Of a stretch of 64,000 nucleotides of DNA, positions 53,845-62,794 are shown piece after piece. A program made the translations under genes and the position numbers. The notes beneath the pieces were generated by a model. The model was given only the letters and a program-made list of their open reading frames with translations, was not told the DNA's origin and did no database searches. The stretch is from Scytonema tolypothrichoides VB-61278 (GTDB lineage: Bacteria; Cyanobacteriota; Cyanobacteriia; Cyanobacteriales; Nostocaceae), in NCBI RefSeq assembly GCF_000828085.3, contig NZ_JXCA02000019.1, positions 149,248 to 213,247 of the forward strand, written 5' to 3'. Positions within the stretch are counted from its first letter, which is position 1, and each line of letters opens with the position of its first letter.

Positions 53845-54199
53845 TGACCTCACTCGACTGCATCATTTTTAAGCGATCGCCCACCTTAGATTAAAATCTA
53901 AGGCTAATAGCTTAAGTCCACTCAAGTGGACTAATATTTAATACAGTTGGTGATAAGACCAAAACCGTTATCAGATGGCAATGTAGAGACGTTGCATGCA
54001 ACGTCTCTACACGTGTGGAATTGTTACCAAAATTCTTAACTGAGCCGTATTGGACTTAAATTCATGCCCTCGGTAAAGTTTAGTCTTCTTGATAAGGCTT
54101 TCGCTACTCGCTGTGGGGTTTTTAACCCTTGGCGGTGGTTGGCACCGCTGCAAGATATGACGCAATTACAATGAAATTAGCCGCCAGTTCATCCACGTC
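53845..54199. other. Intergenic region with several perfect palindromes
   Basis: CCTTAGATT-AA-AATCTAAGG (about 53883-53902), AGTCCACTCAAGTGGACT (about 53914-53932) and the 28-bp palindrome at 53983-54010 lie here. A 36-codon frame from ATG 54064 to TGA 54174 (MPSVKFSLLDKAFATRCGVF ...) is open but has no ribosome binding site, and I do not call it a gene. Confidence 0.65.
53983..54010. repeat. 28-bp perfect palindrome (GTAGAGACGTT family)
   Basis: GTAGAGACGTTGCA-TGCAACGTCTCTAC is perfectly self-complementary. It differs from the in-gene copy at 44283-44310 only at the two central positions of each arm (GCA/TGC against CCA/TGG), changed in a compensated way. Confidence 0.9.
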
Positions 54200-54775
54200 A
54201 TGATACTCCAAGCCAACAATCAACTCACCTTGCAACAGTTCTTGAATCTTCCCCCAGGCGACGGAGATATCACTTACGAACTGGTTGATGGTCAGGCAAT
54301 TCCTAAAATGTCACCTAAGTTTTTTCACTCCAAGCTAACCCGCGCCCTTCTCTATTTAATTGAACAATGGTGTGACGGACAAGGAGAAGTTTGTCCAGAA
54401 TGGGCTATTGCATTAACCCGTCGGGGGCGAGATTGGGTGCCAACACCCGACCTATTGTACATTTGTTATAAACGTTTACCTGCCAACTGGGATGAAGACG
54501 ACGCTTGCCCTGTTCCTCCCGATTTGGTCATTGAGATCATTTCGCCAGGACAAACCTTTGGACAAATGGCCGCTAAAGCAAAAGACTATTTAGACGCTAA
54601 GGTGCAGAGGGTTTGGGTGGTAGATAGTAAAGCTAGAAGCATCACTGTTTTTTACCCAGATGCAGCACCCCAGACTTATATGGGAGAGGAATTACTTACA
54701 GATTCTCTATTTGAGGGATTGGAATTTACTGCTGAGCAGGTGTTTCAAAAGGCGAAAATATCATTAGATACTTAG
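54200..54775 (+). CDS. Uma2 (DUF820) family PD-(D/E)xK endonuclease-like protein
   Basis: The 191-aa protein shows the Uma2 pattern. FLNLPPGDGDITYELVDGQA is followed by FFHSKLTRAL, and then TPDLLYI gives the first acidic residue. DLVIEIISPGQT gives the E-x-S core, followed by KAKDYLDAKVQRVWVVD. Such proteins are very numerous in filamentous cyanobacteria. They have a nuclease fold, but their biological role is not established. It is a single gene. Confidence 0.9.
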   Translation: MILQANNQLTLQQFLNLPPGDGDITYELVDGQAIPKMSPKFFHSKLTRALLYLIEQWCDGQGEVCPEWAIALTRRGRDWVPTPDLLYICYKRLPANWDEDDACPVPPDLVIEIISPGQTFGQMAAKAKDYLDAKVQRVWVVDSKARSITVFYPDAAPQTYMGEELLTDSLFEGLEFTAEQVFQKAKISLDT

Positions 54776-54785
54776 GGATTTGATA

Positions 54786-55061
54786 TCAAATATCTCGTAG
54801 CCACTGCATCAAATCTTGAATTGCTTGGCTGGGCGTGAAGAATTTTATGGGAATGTCATCTTTGGGTTCGTCGCTGATGACACAAATTGCTCCAGTTAAT
54901 TTACTGAGGTGGTTGAGAAAGCGATCGCTCTTTGGGCATAGCACTGCTGTGCCCTTACTTAATGTGGCGTCTGTAGAACCTTGGTAAAATATCAAAGCGA
55001 CTCGTTTATCGGTTTTGAGCAGTTTTCCATAGACTTTGAGAAAAAATATGGACACAAGCAT
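54786..55061 (-). CDS. Hypothetical protein, possibly 5'-truncated
   Basis: The 91-aa frame contains a protein-like core (LLKTDKRVALIFYQGSTDAT; GAICVISDEPKDDIPIKFF; TPSQAIQDLMQWL). Its first 15 residues overlap, on the other strand, the beginning of the prolyl oligopeptidase gene and look unnatural. The original 5' part may have been lost when that gene arrived. Family not recognised. Confidence 0.45.
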   Translation of the reverse strand: MLVSIFFLKVYGKLLKTDKRVALIFYQGSTDATLSKGTAVLCPKSDRFLNHLSKLTGAICVISDEPKDDIPIKFFTPSQAIQDLMQWLRDI

Positions 55062-57180
55062 TCAGGTAATGTCTGAACAACCAAAGCCGCCCGTTGCGCC
55101 TGTCAAACCCGTTACAGACGACTACTTTGGCGTGAAGGTAACGGACAATTACCGCTACATGGAAAACTTCAACTCGCAAGAGGTGCAGCAGTGGGTGAAA
55201 GCGCAAGCCGATTTTACAACCCACACACTCAATCAACTGCCGGGGCGCGATGCCTTTTTCAACCGCATGATGGAATTAGAGGCTTCCGTTCCGGCAAAGG
55301 TGGACTGCGTGTTGCGGTTTGCTAACGGCAAAATTTTCTACCTCAAATGCGGGGCACAGGACGATGTGTGGAAACTGTACATGCGAGACGGCATGAACGG
55401 CAACGAAATTCTTTTGGTCGATCCTGACAAATTCAGACAAGAAACAGGCAAGCCCCACGCGATTAATCGCTTCATCCCATCGTGGGATGGCAAGTATGTA
55501 ATGTATGCTATTTCTGCAAGCGGTTCGGAAGAGACTTCGCTGTATGTGATGGATACTGAAACCCTTAAAGATGTAGACGAACCAATTTCGCGGCTGCATT
55601 ACAGTGGAACTTGGTTACCCGATAATCGGTCGTTCGTCTACACCCGCCATCAAGAGATGAAAGAAGGCATGGCGAAGACCGAAAAAAATCAAAACAGCAA
55701 AGTCTATTTGCACAGACTTGGCACGGATGTAGAACAAGATACCCTTGTCTTCGGTCATGCAGTGACTCAAGGCGTGGACGTTTCGACCGTTGCATCTCCA
55801 TTTGTCGTCACCGTTCCCAATTCCGACTATGTGTTTGCAGTTATACTCTACGGCACGCAGAAAGAGCTTGATCTGTATGTGGCAACTTTTGACTCATTCA
55901 ATCAAGGTACACCAGAGTGGAAAAAAATCTGTGATGCGACCGATGAAGTCAAACTCTTTGACGTGCATGGAGACGACCTATATTTGCTGACGCACAAGAA
56001 TGCGCCTCGTTACAAGATTGTCAAAACCTCGTTGAGAAATCCTGACGTTTCTAGTGCTGAACCTGTGATGGTTCAAAGCGACCAGATTATCCAAATTATC
56101 TTTGCAGCTATTGATGCGCTTTATGTGCTGACAAGCGACAATGGCATTAACAAAGTCATTCGCATTGCTTACGACGGCAAAGCAGAACCACTCAATCTAC
56201 CGTTTGCTGGCACAGCCGACTTTTTTGGAAATGACCCCAGAGTTGCCAAAAATGATCCCAGAGTGGAAGGAATTCTGCTGGCTATGACCACTTGGACGAG
56301 ATTCTACAGCATCTACGAGTACAATCCGAAAACCAATCAAATCACGGAGACAGGATTACAACCGAAAGGCGAGTATGACGCACCGGATGATTTAGTCGCC
56401 CAAGAAGTCGAGGTGCAATCGCACGATGGGACAATGGTACCACTCTCGATCATTCACAAAAAAGGCATCCAACTCGACGGCTCAAATCCGTGCTGGCTGA
56501 CTGGTTATGGTGCTTATGGCTTTTCTTTGTACCTAGACTACCAACACCAAAACTATGCTTGGTACGAAAAAGGCGGCATTATGGCTTTTGCCCATGTGCG
56601 CGGTGGTGGTGAAAAAGGCGAAGCGTGGTATCGTGCTGGATTTCAGCAAACCAAGCCGAACACCTGGAAAGATTTTATTGCTTGCGCCGAATATCTCATT
56701 GAACAGAAATACACCTCGCCCACAAAACTGGCGGGAGAAGGTATAAGCGCAGGTGGAATCTTGATTGGCAGAACCATTACTGAACGTCCCGATCTGTTTG
56801 CTGTGGCAATTCCACGGGTGGGTGTCATGAATGTGATTCGCTTTGAAACAACGCCAAATGGGGTGAACAATATTCGCGAATTTGGCAGTTGCAACACGGA
56901 AGCAGGGTTCAAAGCGCTTTATGAAATGGATGCGTTTTTGCATATCCAAGACGGTGTGAACTATCCAGCCATGCTGATTACGCACGGCATTACTGATCCA
57001 CGATGCGAACCTTGGCAATCGGTAAAATTTGCGGCGCGGGTTCAAGCAGCATCAGCAAGTGGCAAACCTGTTTTACTCCGCATTGACTACGAAGCAGGAC
57101 ACGGCGTAGGCTCAACCAAAACGCAACGTCTCCAAGAACGAGCCGACATCTTCACCTTTATGATGTGGCAATTTGGGTAG
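55048..57180 (+). CDS. Prolyl oligopeptidase family serine peptidase (S9A)
   Basis: The protein of about 710 aa lacks a signal peptide, so it is cytosolic. An N-terminal seven-bladed propeller (about 70-430) is followed by the hydrolase domain. The catalytic serine is in GISAGG (near residue 567 from this start), the Asp is in GITDPR (about 650) and the His is in AGHGVG (about 685). It cleaves short peptides, probably after proline; the ISAGG elbow is also seen in oligopeptidase B, so the specificity is open. The start could be 55048 or 55069. Codon choice (many GCG, CGC, GCC) seems richer in GC than neighbours, and the neighbouring gene looks truncated, so transfer is possible. Confidence 0.9.
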   Translation: MDTSIQVMSEQPKPPVAPVKPVTDDYFGVKVTDNYRYMENFNSQEVQQWVKAQADFTTHTLNQLPGRDAFFNRMMELEASVPAKVDCVLRFANGKIFYLKCGAQDDVWKLYMRDGMNGNEILLVDPDKFRQETGKPHAINRFIPSWDGKYVMYAISASGSEETSLYVMDTETLKDVDEPISRLHYSGTWLPDNRSFVYTRHQEMKEGMAKTEKNQNSKVYLHRLGTDVEQDTLVFGHAVTQGVDVSTVASPFVVTVPNSDYVFAVILYGTQKELDLYVATFDSFNQGTPEWKKICDATDEVKLFDVHGDDLYLLTHKNAPRYKIVKTSLRNPDVSSAEPVMVQSDQIIQIIFAAIDALYVLTSDNGINKVIRIAYDGKAEPLNLPFAGTADFFGNDPRVAKNDPRVEGILLAMTTWTRFYSIYEYNPKTNQITETGLQPKGEYDAPDDLVAQEVEVQSHDGTMVPLSIIHKKGIQLDGSNPCWLTGYGAYGFSLYLDYQHQNYAWYEKGGIMAFAHVRGGGEKGEAWYRAGFQQTKPNTWKDFIACAEYLIEQKYTSPTKLAGEGISAGGILIGRTITERPDLFAVAIPRVGVMNVIRFETTPNGVNNIREFGSCNTEAGFKALYEMDAFLHIQDGVNYPAMLITHGITDPRCEPWQSVKFAARVQAASASGKPVLLRIDYEAGHGVGSTKTQRLQERADIFTFMMWQFG

Positions 57181-57331
57181 GATGAACAAAACAAGCGCTG
57201 CGGCTTAGGGCAAGGACTTGTCCTACGCCAGTCCCGTTCCGACAAATAATCTCCCCCTGCTTTTTTGAATTCTTCCGGAATCAGAGATATTCATCGCGGA
57301 TACAGAGATGGTAGATGCACCCTAATTGACG

Positions 57332-57358
57332 CCCTCAGTTATAGACTGAGGGTTTTTT
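57332..57358 (+). terminator. Intrinsic terminator
   Basis: CCCTCAGT-TATAG-ACTGAGGG is a perfect 8-bp stem followed directly by six T. It lies about 150 bp behind the prolyl oligopeptidase stop and before a converging gene. Confidence 0.9.
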
Positions 57359-57440
57359 ATTTCACAATCTTATTTCTGACTGCTGTTTGATATTCCGACT
57401 TTTTCCACAGCTTGACAAACCTACAACCAGTCTGAAAAAA

Positions 57441-58046
57441 TTAGTGGAAAAATGTTGGTAATAAACTAGGAGCCATCCACAAAGCATAAAAGATAAATCC
57501 AAATAGTAAAGTCGTCAAAACCGTGAAAACGTAGCCAACACACATCAAGAAACCATCAGATTCTATAGTAGCTACTGCTAACAGTAATATTCCTACTGGA
57601 GGAATGGGATTGGTAAGAGGAATTGGCAAAATTAATAAAATTGCTAACCAAGAAATACAAAACCCATTGATTCGCCAAGTCAAAGGATGTTCTGCTACTT
57701 TTGCCAATCGAGGACGAGTGATTTTTTCTAAAATCCTGGTGACTTTTTGTAGGTTTTTTAAAATTATTTGAGTAAAAGAACGGGGAAATTTATATGTCGC
57801 AATTTTTTTAGGGAGCCAAGGCGATCGCCTTCCCAAAGCCATCTGTACTGATAAGATCAAGCAAGCGCCACCAAAAGGTCCAGTTAATCCAGGTGGGACA
57901 GGAAACAAAAATGGCAAAACCAATAATGCAATGACTACGCTAAAACCACGTTCTGAGGTTTCTGCCAAAACATCACCAAGACTGAGTGGCTGTTCGGCTA
58001 ACCTTTGCAGCAGGAATTTAATATCTTGAGAAAATTTTAGCTGCAT
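57441..58046 (-). CDS. ExoD family membrane protein
   Basis: The 201-aa protein has four to five membrane helices and the ExoD pattern: PLSLGDVLAETSERGFSVVI, ALLVLPFLFPVPPGLTG, LGRRSPWLP and RINGFCISWLAILLILPIPL. ExoD of rhizobia affects exopolysaccharide production and alkaline tolerance. The biochemical role is unknown. It lies 86 bp downstream of a lipid kinase gene on the same strand. Confidence 0.9.
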   Translation of the reverse strand: MQLKFSQDIKFLLQRLAEQPLSLGDVLAETSERGFSVVIALLVLPFLFPVPPGLTGPFGGACLILSVQMALGRRSPWLPKKIATYKFPRSFTQIILKNLQKVTRILEKITRPRLAKVAEHPLTWRINGFCISWLAILLILPIPLTNPIPPVGILLLAVATIESDGFLMCVGYVFTVLTTLLFGFIFYALWMAPSLLPTFFH

Positions 58047-58132
58047 TGTAATGATGAATTATCAGATATAAAATGTCCTATCTTCTAACTTACTCATTCA
58101 TAGTGTGATTATCACTCATAATTCAGTATTCA

Positions 58133-59011
58133 TCATTTATTTGATGGTACAAACACAGCTAAAGCGTTAGGAATAACACGAAAGTGAGCGGGAGTGTAGG
58201 TCGTAATTTCACCATCTGTATTGATGGGGCGTGGTTTGCGTGTATGAATCTCAATTTCTTGACCGCAAAGAGTACGGACACGACGCGAAAAAATATGTCG
58301 TCCTTTTCGCATGGCAGGTAATAAAGGGATAATTTCCCACCAGTGTTTAATTTCCACACTGTACAAATCCAACCTTTGGTCATCAATTGTGGCATCATGA
58401 ACGACTGCCATACCACCACCATAATATCGACCATTCCCTACAGCAATTTGCACAGTTTTTACTGCCATAGATGTGCCGTTGATACTAATCTCTGCCCTAA
58501 AAGGTCGAGATTTCCAAATCACTTGCAATGCAGTGATAGCGTAAGCGAGTATTCCCCAACGACGCTTAGCTTGTTTAGTTAATCGCTGGGTAATTTTCAC
58601 ACTCAGCCCACAGCTTGCTACATTGAAAAAGTGTTTATCATTTACCCACCCCAAATCAATACGTCGTACCTGATTCTTGGCAATAACTTTGCAAGCTTCG
58701 GGCAGAGAATTCGGAATTTTTAAAGTCTTAGCTAAGTCGTTGGCAGTTCCTAGAGGGATAATTCCTAGAGGTAACTGCGTTTCTACCAAAGCGTCTACCG
58801 CAGCATTGAGAGTGCCATCACCACCACCAACGATGACTAAATCTACTTCATGTTGGTGGCGGATAATGACTTCGTATAACTGTTGTGGTTGTTCTGTGGA
58901 CTCATCAATCAAATCGAAGCCCAGTTCTTTAAGACACTGAACTGCTTCAGGTAAACGGTTTTGCCCTTGGCGGGCATGAGTATTGATGAGCAGTAGTGCG
59001 CGATTTTTCAT
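58133..59011 (-). CDS. Diacylglycerol-kinase-fold lipid kinase (YegS/DgkB type)
   Basis: The 292-aa protein starts ALLLINTHARQGQNRL and has the nucleotide motif VGGGDGTLNAAVDAL (about 59-73) and PLGTANDLAKTL. VGNGRYYGGGM and DGEITTYTPAHFRVIPNALA close the second domain. It phosphorylates a lipid such as diacylglycerol or phosphatidylglycerol at the membrane surface. The ExoD gene follows and may share the transcript. Confidence 0.9.
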   Translation of the reverse strand: MKNRALLLINTHARQGQNRLPEAVQCLKELGFDLIDESTEQPQQLYEVIIRHQHEVDLVIVGGGDGTLNAAVDALVETQLPLGIIPLGTANDLAKTLKIPNSLPEACKVIAKNQVRRIDLGWVNDKHFFNVASCGLSVKITQRLTKQAKRRWGILAYAITALQVIWKSRPFRAEISINGTSMAVKTVQIAVGNGRYYGGGMAVVHDATIDDQRLDLYSVEIKHWWEIIPLLPAMRKGRHIFSRRVRTLCGQEIEIHTRKPRPINTDGEITTYTPAHFRVIPNALAVFVPSNK

Positions 59012-59282
59012 TTGCCGTGTTTTTTGTAGTATACACCTGGAATTGTCTAGTTCTGATATACACTCTGCTGAAAATTTCTTCTACTTCTTTAGCCTTACAA
59101 TGATTATTATCAAGTGTTTCTGAATCTTTCATTAGAATTAGTTTACAAGTATTGTTACTTATTTCAGAAAATTTGTTTGTATACTTATCGTAACCGCAAA
59201 ACCTCACCGCTTCATCGAAGAACTGAAAAACTGCTTTTCCGGTTTTAATGAAGCGGCAGATGACACCGCCACTAAACTAGTA

Positions 59283-59588
59283 TTAAGGAACTTGGCTGAC
59301 ACCATCATCAGGTTTTGCCTCAGCCCCAGCACTGGGCATTAAAGGGTGTGGTGAGCGAGGGATATCTGCAAATGGTGGGTCATCATCATTCAAGAAGGGC
59401 AGATAATGTGCTAATAGCGGATCTAAAGGTTTGAGTTTGTAAGCTTGACGGAAATGGTGTATTGCCAAACCCTCTAATTCCAGCCCAAGACAAGCAACGC
59501 CCATTAAAGAATGATATTCCGCCTCCGAGTCATTAATTTTTAAGGCTTCACGGAGTAGCAAGATGACCTGTTTGAATTCAAAATTCAA
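59283..59588 (-). pseudogene. C-terminal fragment of a TPR protein, start supplied by a repeat
   Basis: The 101-aa frame contains one to two TPR-like helices (REALKINDSEAEYHSLMGVA, LELEGLAIHHFRQAYKLKPL) and a Pro-rich tail. Its first residues (MNFEFKQ) are coded by the AATTCAAA array at 59574-59603. The normal gene would have more repeats in front. I infer that a repeat-mediated event removed the 5' part. It may still be translated. Confidence 0.55.
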
Positions 59589-59882
59589 AATTCAAAGTTC
59601 AATCCGGAAAAATCTTTTTTTTGAATTGATTAATTCTGGGTACAAGCCCCCTCCCAAATCTTTGATTTGGAGGTCTTCAATTGGTGGTGGGTACAAGCCC
59701 CCTCCAATTGTCTTTAATTTTGAATTTTGAACTTTGATAGCGCAGCGTGCCCGTAGGGCATACTTTGAATTTGAGCCCGAAGGGCGAGTGACCAAGCCCG
59801 CAATGAAAGGGGGTTTAGAGGTGTAGGGGTACACCCCTAGTTCCTGCCCCTACACCCTCACACCCCTATACCCTTACACCCT
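59574..59882. repeat. Mixed intergenic repeat cluster
   Basis: This region has AATTCAAAATTCAAAG arrays (59574-59603 and about 59713-59736, opposite strand). GGGTACAAGCCCCCTCC occurs twice (59637 and 59688). A GCCCGTAGGGCA palindrome occurs at about 59750-59762 and again at 59883-59894, and TACACCC-type units lie at 59826-59881. The frame 59592-59834 is a translation of these repeats. Confidence 0.8.
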
Positions 59883-60404
59883 GCCCGTAGGGCATTGACT
59901 CACCTTTGCCACAAGTTCCTCTGGACTCATCAACTCATAGGGTTCAAAAGGTTGGTGTATCCAAGGGTTGTCAGGTAAATAATCAATGTAGTAATCAGGT
60001 CTCATCACCGAACAAGCTTTGTACCAGATAACCGCAGTGCGAATTTCCTCAATCGGAGAATGACTGTATTCTTTTAGCCAAGGAATTGTTTGTTCAAGTG
60101 TGATTCCAGAGTCTACCAAATCATCTACTAAAAGAATGCGCGAACCTAAATTTTCAGTAGTCATTGTCAAGTGACGAGAAAATGTTAAATCTCCTCTTTG
60201 TTGCTGACCAGAACCACTGTAAGATGATGTTGCCAAAATCGCCAAAGGCTGCTTATAAATACGTGAGAGGATATCTCCTACGCGCAGTCCTCCTCTGGCG
60301 AGGCAAACAATTTGGTTGAATTTCCACCCGGATTGATAAACTTGAGCAGCCAGTTGTTCAATTTTCTGGTGATAATCTGACCAAGAAACGTAAAGGTCTG
60401 GCAT
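59874..60404 (-). CDS. Phosphoribosyltransferase (xanthine/hypoxanthine type)
   Basis: The 176-aa enzyme has the PRPP-binding motif ILLVDDLVDSGITL (about 90-103) and an N-terminal VCLARGGLRVGDIL. It matches purine phosphoribosyltransferases that salvage xanthine, guanine or hypoxanthine in the cytoplasm. Its last residues (CPTGRV) come from the GCCCGTAGGGCA repeat, so the C-terminus may have been extended by an insertion. Confidence 0.88.
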   Translation of the reverse strand: MPDLYVSWSDYHQKIEQLAAQVYQSGWKFNQIVCLARGGLRVGDILSRIYKQPLAILATSSYSGSGQQQRGDLTFSRHLTMTTENLGSRILLVDDLVDSGITLEQTIPWLKEYSHSPIEEIRTAVIWYKACSVMRPDYYIDYLPDNPWIHQPFEPYELMSPEELVAKVSQCPTGRV

Positions 60405-60472
60405 GGGGAACTTAATTTATTGCTAAAAATGTATGACAAATTCCTTTGATTTTAATATGAGCGTAATATATT

Positions 60473-61933
60473 ATGAGCGATTTTCCTTCTGATGGCTCTT
60501 CTCAACAGACTCCTGAAAGTGAAAAACTGGATTTGAGTACCAAACTTGCTTTTGGTGCTGGGGATTTGGGTACGGCGATCGCCGCTATGATTGGGATTTC
60601 TTATTTGTCCCCCTTCCTCACGGATGTTGCTGGTTTAGATCCCAAATTAGCAGGACAAACTCAGCTGATTGGTAAAGTGTGGGATGCAGTTAACGATCCA
60701 ATGGTGGGGGTATTGAGCGATCGCACCCAAAGTCAACAAGGAAGACGCTATCCCTGGATGATTTGGGGAGCAATTCCCTTTGGAGTCTTCTTTTTTTTGC
60801 AGTGGATTGTCCCTCACTTTAGCCAAAATGAAAATGCGAATCAGTGGGGCTTGTTTTGGTATTACACTGCTATTTCAATTTTGTTCAATGCCTTTTATAC
60901 AGTTGTTAATTTACCATACACTGCTCTAACAGCGGAACTAACCCAAGACTACGACGAACGTACTACTCTTAACAGTTTTCGGTTTACCTTTTCTATTGGT
61001 GGTAGTATTCTTGCTCTCGTTATCGGTTTAGTCATCTCCTTGGTAATTCCTAATAACCGCACTCAACAGTTTTTATTACTAGGAGCCATCTGTGCGATTA
61101 TCTCTGTTTTACCTGTGTATTGGTGTGTTTGGGGAACCAAAAAACGTGCTCAAGCTGTCGCAAACTTACACCCCGAAACAGAGCAAACTGTCTCTATACC
61201 CTTATTGCAGCAACTCAAAATTGCTTTTAGCAACCGCGCTTTCCTATTTGTGGTGGGCATTTATCTGTGTTCTTGGTTAGCTGTGCAACTAACGGCTGGC
61301 ATTATTCCCTACTTTGTTACCAGCTGGATGCGCCTTCCACAATGGCATATTAGCTTAGTGCTTTTGGCGGTGCAAGGAACTGCTATGTCTATGCTATTTG
61401 TTTGGACTGCCATCAGTCGGCGCTATGGCAAACAAGCCGTGTACTATATGGGAATGAGTTTGTGGATGATCGCTCAAGTAGGACTCTTTTTCGTACAGCC
61501 CGGTCAAGTTGTGTTGATGTACTTTTTAGCAGTCATAGCAGGTTTTGGAGTATCGACGGCTTATCTTGTTCCCTGGTCGATGCTACCTGATGTGATTGAA
61601 CTTGATGAATTAAAAACAGGACAGCGGCGGGAAGGTATTTTTTATAGTTTCATAGTGTTTGCACAAAAAATCTGTTTGGGGATTGCAGTTAACATTGTTT
61701 TACAACAATTGGGTAACGCTGGATATATTAGACCCACAAACGAAATTCCGATCACAATTCAACCAGATTCGGTGTTAGAAGTCATTCGCTTTTCTATTGG
61801 TCCGATACCAGCGATCGCATTAATTTGTGGTTTAGTTTTAACGTATTTCTATCCAATTACCCGCGAGATGCACGCGCAAATTTTACTACAGCTTCAAGAA
61901 CGTCAGAACAAAGTAGAGAATAGAGATTTTTAG
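60473..61933 (+). CDS. MFS transporter of the glycoside-pentoside-hexuronide (GPH) type
   Basis: The 486-aa protein has about twelve membrane helices. GPH-type motifs are seen: KLAFGAGDLGTAIAAMIGIS in helix 1, WDAVNDPMVGVLSDRTQS after helix 2, GRRYPWMIWGAIPFG, and the mid-protein LPYTALTAELTQDYDERT. It is probably a cation:sugar symporter in the plasma membrane, substrate unknown. A degraded copy of its 3' end lies 610 bp downstream. Confidence 0.92.
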   Translation: MSDFPSDGSSQQTPESEKLDLSTKLAFGAGDLGTAIAAMIGISYLSPFLTDVAGLDPKLAGQTQLIGKVWDAVNDPMVGVLSDRTQSQQGRRYPWMIWGAIPFGVFFFLQWIVPHFSQNENANQWGLFWYYTAISILFNAFYTVVNLPYTALTAELTQDYDERTTLNSFRFTFSIGGSILALVIGLVISLVIPNNRTQQFLLLGAICAIISVLPVYWCVWGTKKRAQAVANLHPETEQTVSIPLLQQLKIAFSNRAFLFVVGIYLCSWLAVQLTAGIIPYFVTSWMRLPQWHISLVLLAVQGTAMSMLFVWTAISRRYGKQAVYYMGMSLWMIAQVGLFFVQPGQVVLMYFLAVIAGFGVSTAYLVPWSMLPDVIELDELKTGQRREGIFYSFIVFAQKICLGIAVNIVLQQLGNAGYIRPTNEIPITIQPDSVLEVIRFSIGPIPAIALICGLVLTYFYPITREMHAQILLQLQERQNKVENRDF

Positions 61934-62037
61934 TTGATTCTTATCTGATAGTTGTTCCAATATCTTCCCAAGTTGGGGTGAACTACTCCAACTAAGCTGA
62001 CGCTATAGTTGGGGTAGCTCACACCTACATCCAAACA

Positions 62038-62322
62038 ATGGAAAATACATTATTCGATAAAATCTTCCGCGACAGTGAAGGTCAGATTGTTGTGGCTCAG
62101 CCACCAAACCCACCACTTATTCTCTGGGCTGCAGCTAGTTTACTCAAACTCATTTTTACAAGCGGCGAAATCAATACAGTGTTAGATGCTGTGGCTTTTG
62201 GCTCCTTGTTTACTTGGGCATGGGAGGAATTATTTCAAGGCGTTAATTATTTTCGCAGAGCCCTAGGTCTTATCGTGCTGATTGGGGTTGTTGGATCAAA
62301 GGTTTATCCCATAAGGTTTTGA
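62038..62322 (+). CDS. Small membrane protein, unknown function
   Basis: The 94-aa protein has two hydrophobic segments (about 26-42 and 72-89) separated by INTVLDAVAFGSLFTWAWEE. It lies 104 bp downstream of the MFS gene, between that gene and the duplicated fragment of its 3' end. No domain is recognised, though the sequence looks like a conserved cyanobacterial protein. Confidence 0.7.
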   Translation: MENTLFDKIFRDSEGQIVVAQPPNPPLILWAAASLLKLIFTSGEINTVLDAVAFGSLFTWAWEELFQGVNYFRRALGLIVLIGVVGSKVYPIRF

Positions 62323-62421
62323 AAAACAACGAATTTTGTCCACTGATTAATGTAAACGCCATACACCAATCAGTGGACAAAACTGGACAACCAGTGTGTA
62401 AGCTCAAGAGATAGCCAGATC

Positions 62422-62517
62422 TGATCGCTTTAATTTGTGGCTTAGTGTTAACGTATTTTCACGCAATTACCCGCGAGATGCACGCGCAAATCTTACTGCA
62501 ACTTAAGGAACGTCACG
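62422..62517 (+). pseudogene. Duplicated 3' fragment of an MFS transporter gene
   Basis: This 96-bp segment aligns without gaps to 61812-61907, the 3' end of the MFS gene, with an offset of 610 bp. TTAATTTGTGG, ACGTATTT and CAATTACCCGCGAGATGCAC are shared, with scattered substitutions (about 12). It is the relic of a second, tandem transporter copy or of a partial duplication. Confidence 0.88.
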
Positions 62518-62794
62518 GGGTCTTACACGAAAAAAATGGTGTCGAATTTGCCGCAAAAAATTGGTAGCCTTATAAGAACGAGTACCCGTATGCACCGACA
62601 GATCAACAAAACAAAGGCTGCCAATTTTTCAGGACTAGGCTCCGTGAGGGTTTATACGATAATTCGTCTAGTCCCCATGATGAATCGTGGGGCTAGTCCC
62701 AGCAGGGGACGCTACGCAAAGGAACCCTCCCCATTTTTTAGGGGACAAATGCGTCAGAACAAGTAGCCCTCATGACAAATTCGTCACTAGAACG

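Noticed and set aside
54064-54174. 36-codon frame MPSVKFSLLDKAFATRCGVF...
   Set aside because: It has no ribosome binding site and no family match, and the region is full of palindromes; coding is possible but not supported.
58947-59207. 86-codon frame overlapping the lipid kinase start
   Set aside because: It overlaps a sure gene, lacks a ribosome binding site and has no domain.
59592-59834. 80-codon frame on the minus strand
   Set aside because: It is a translation of repeats (GGGLYP occurs twice) and has no independent coding signal.
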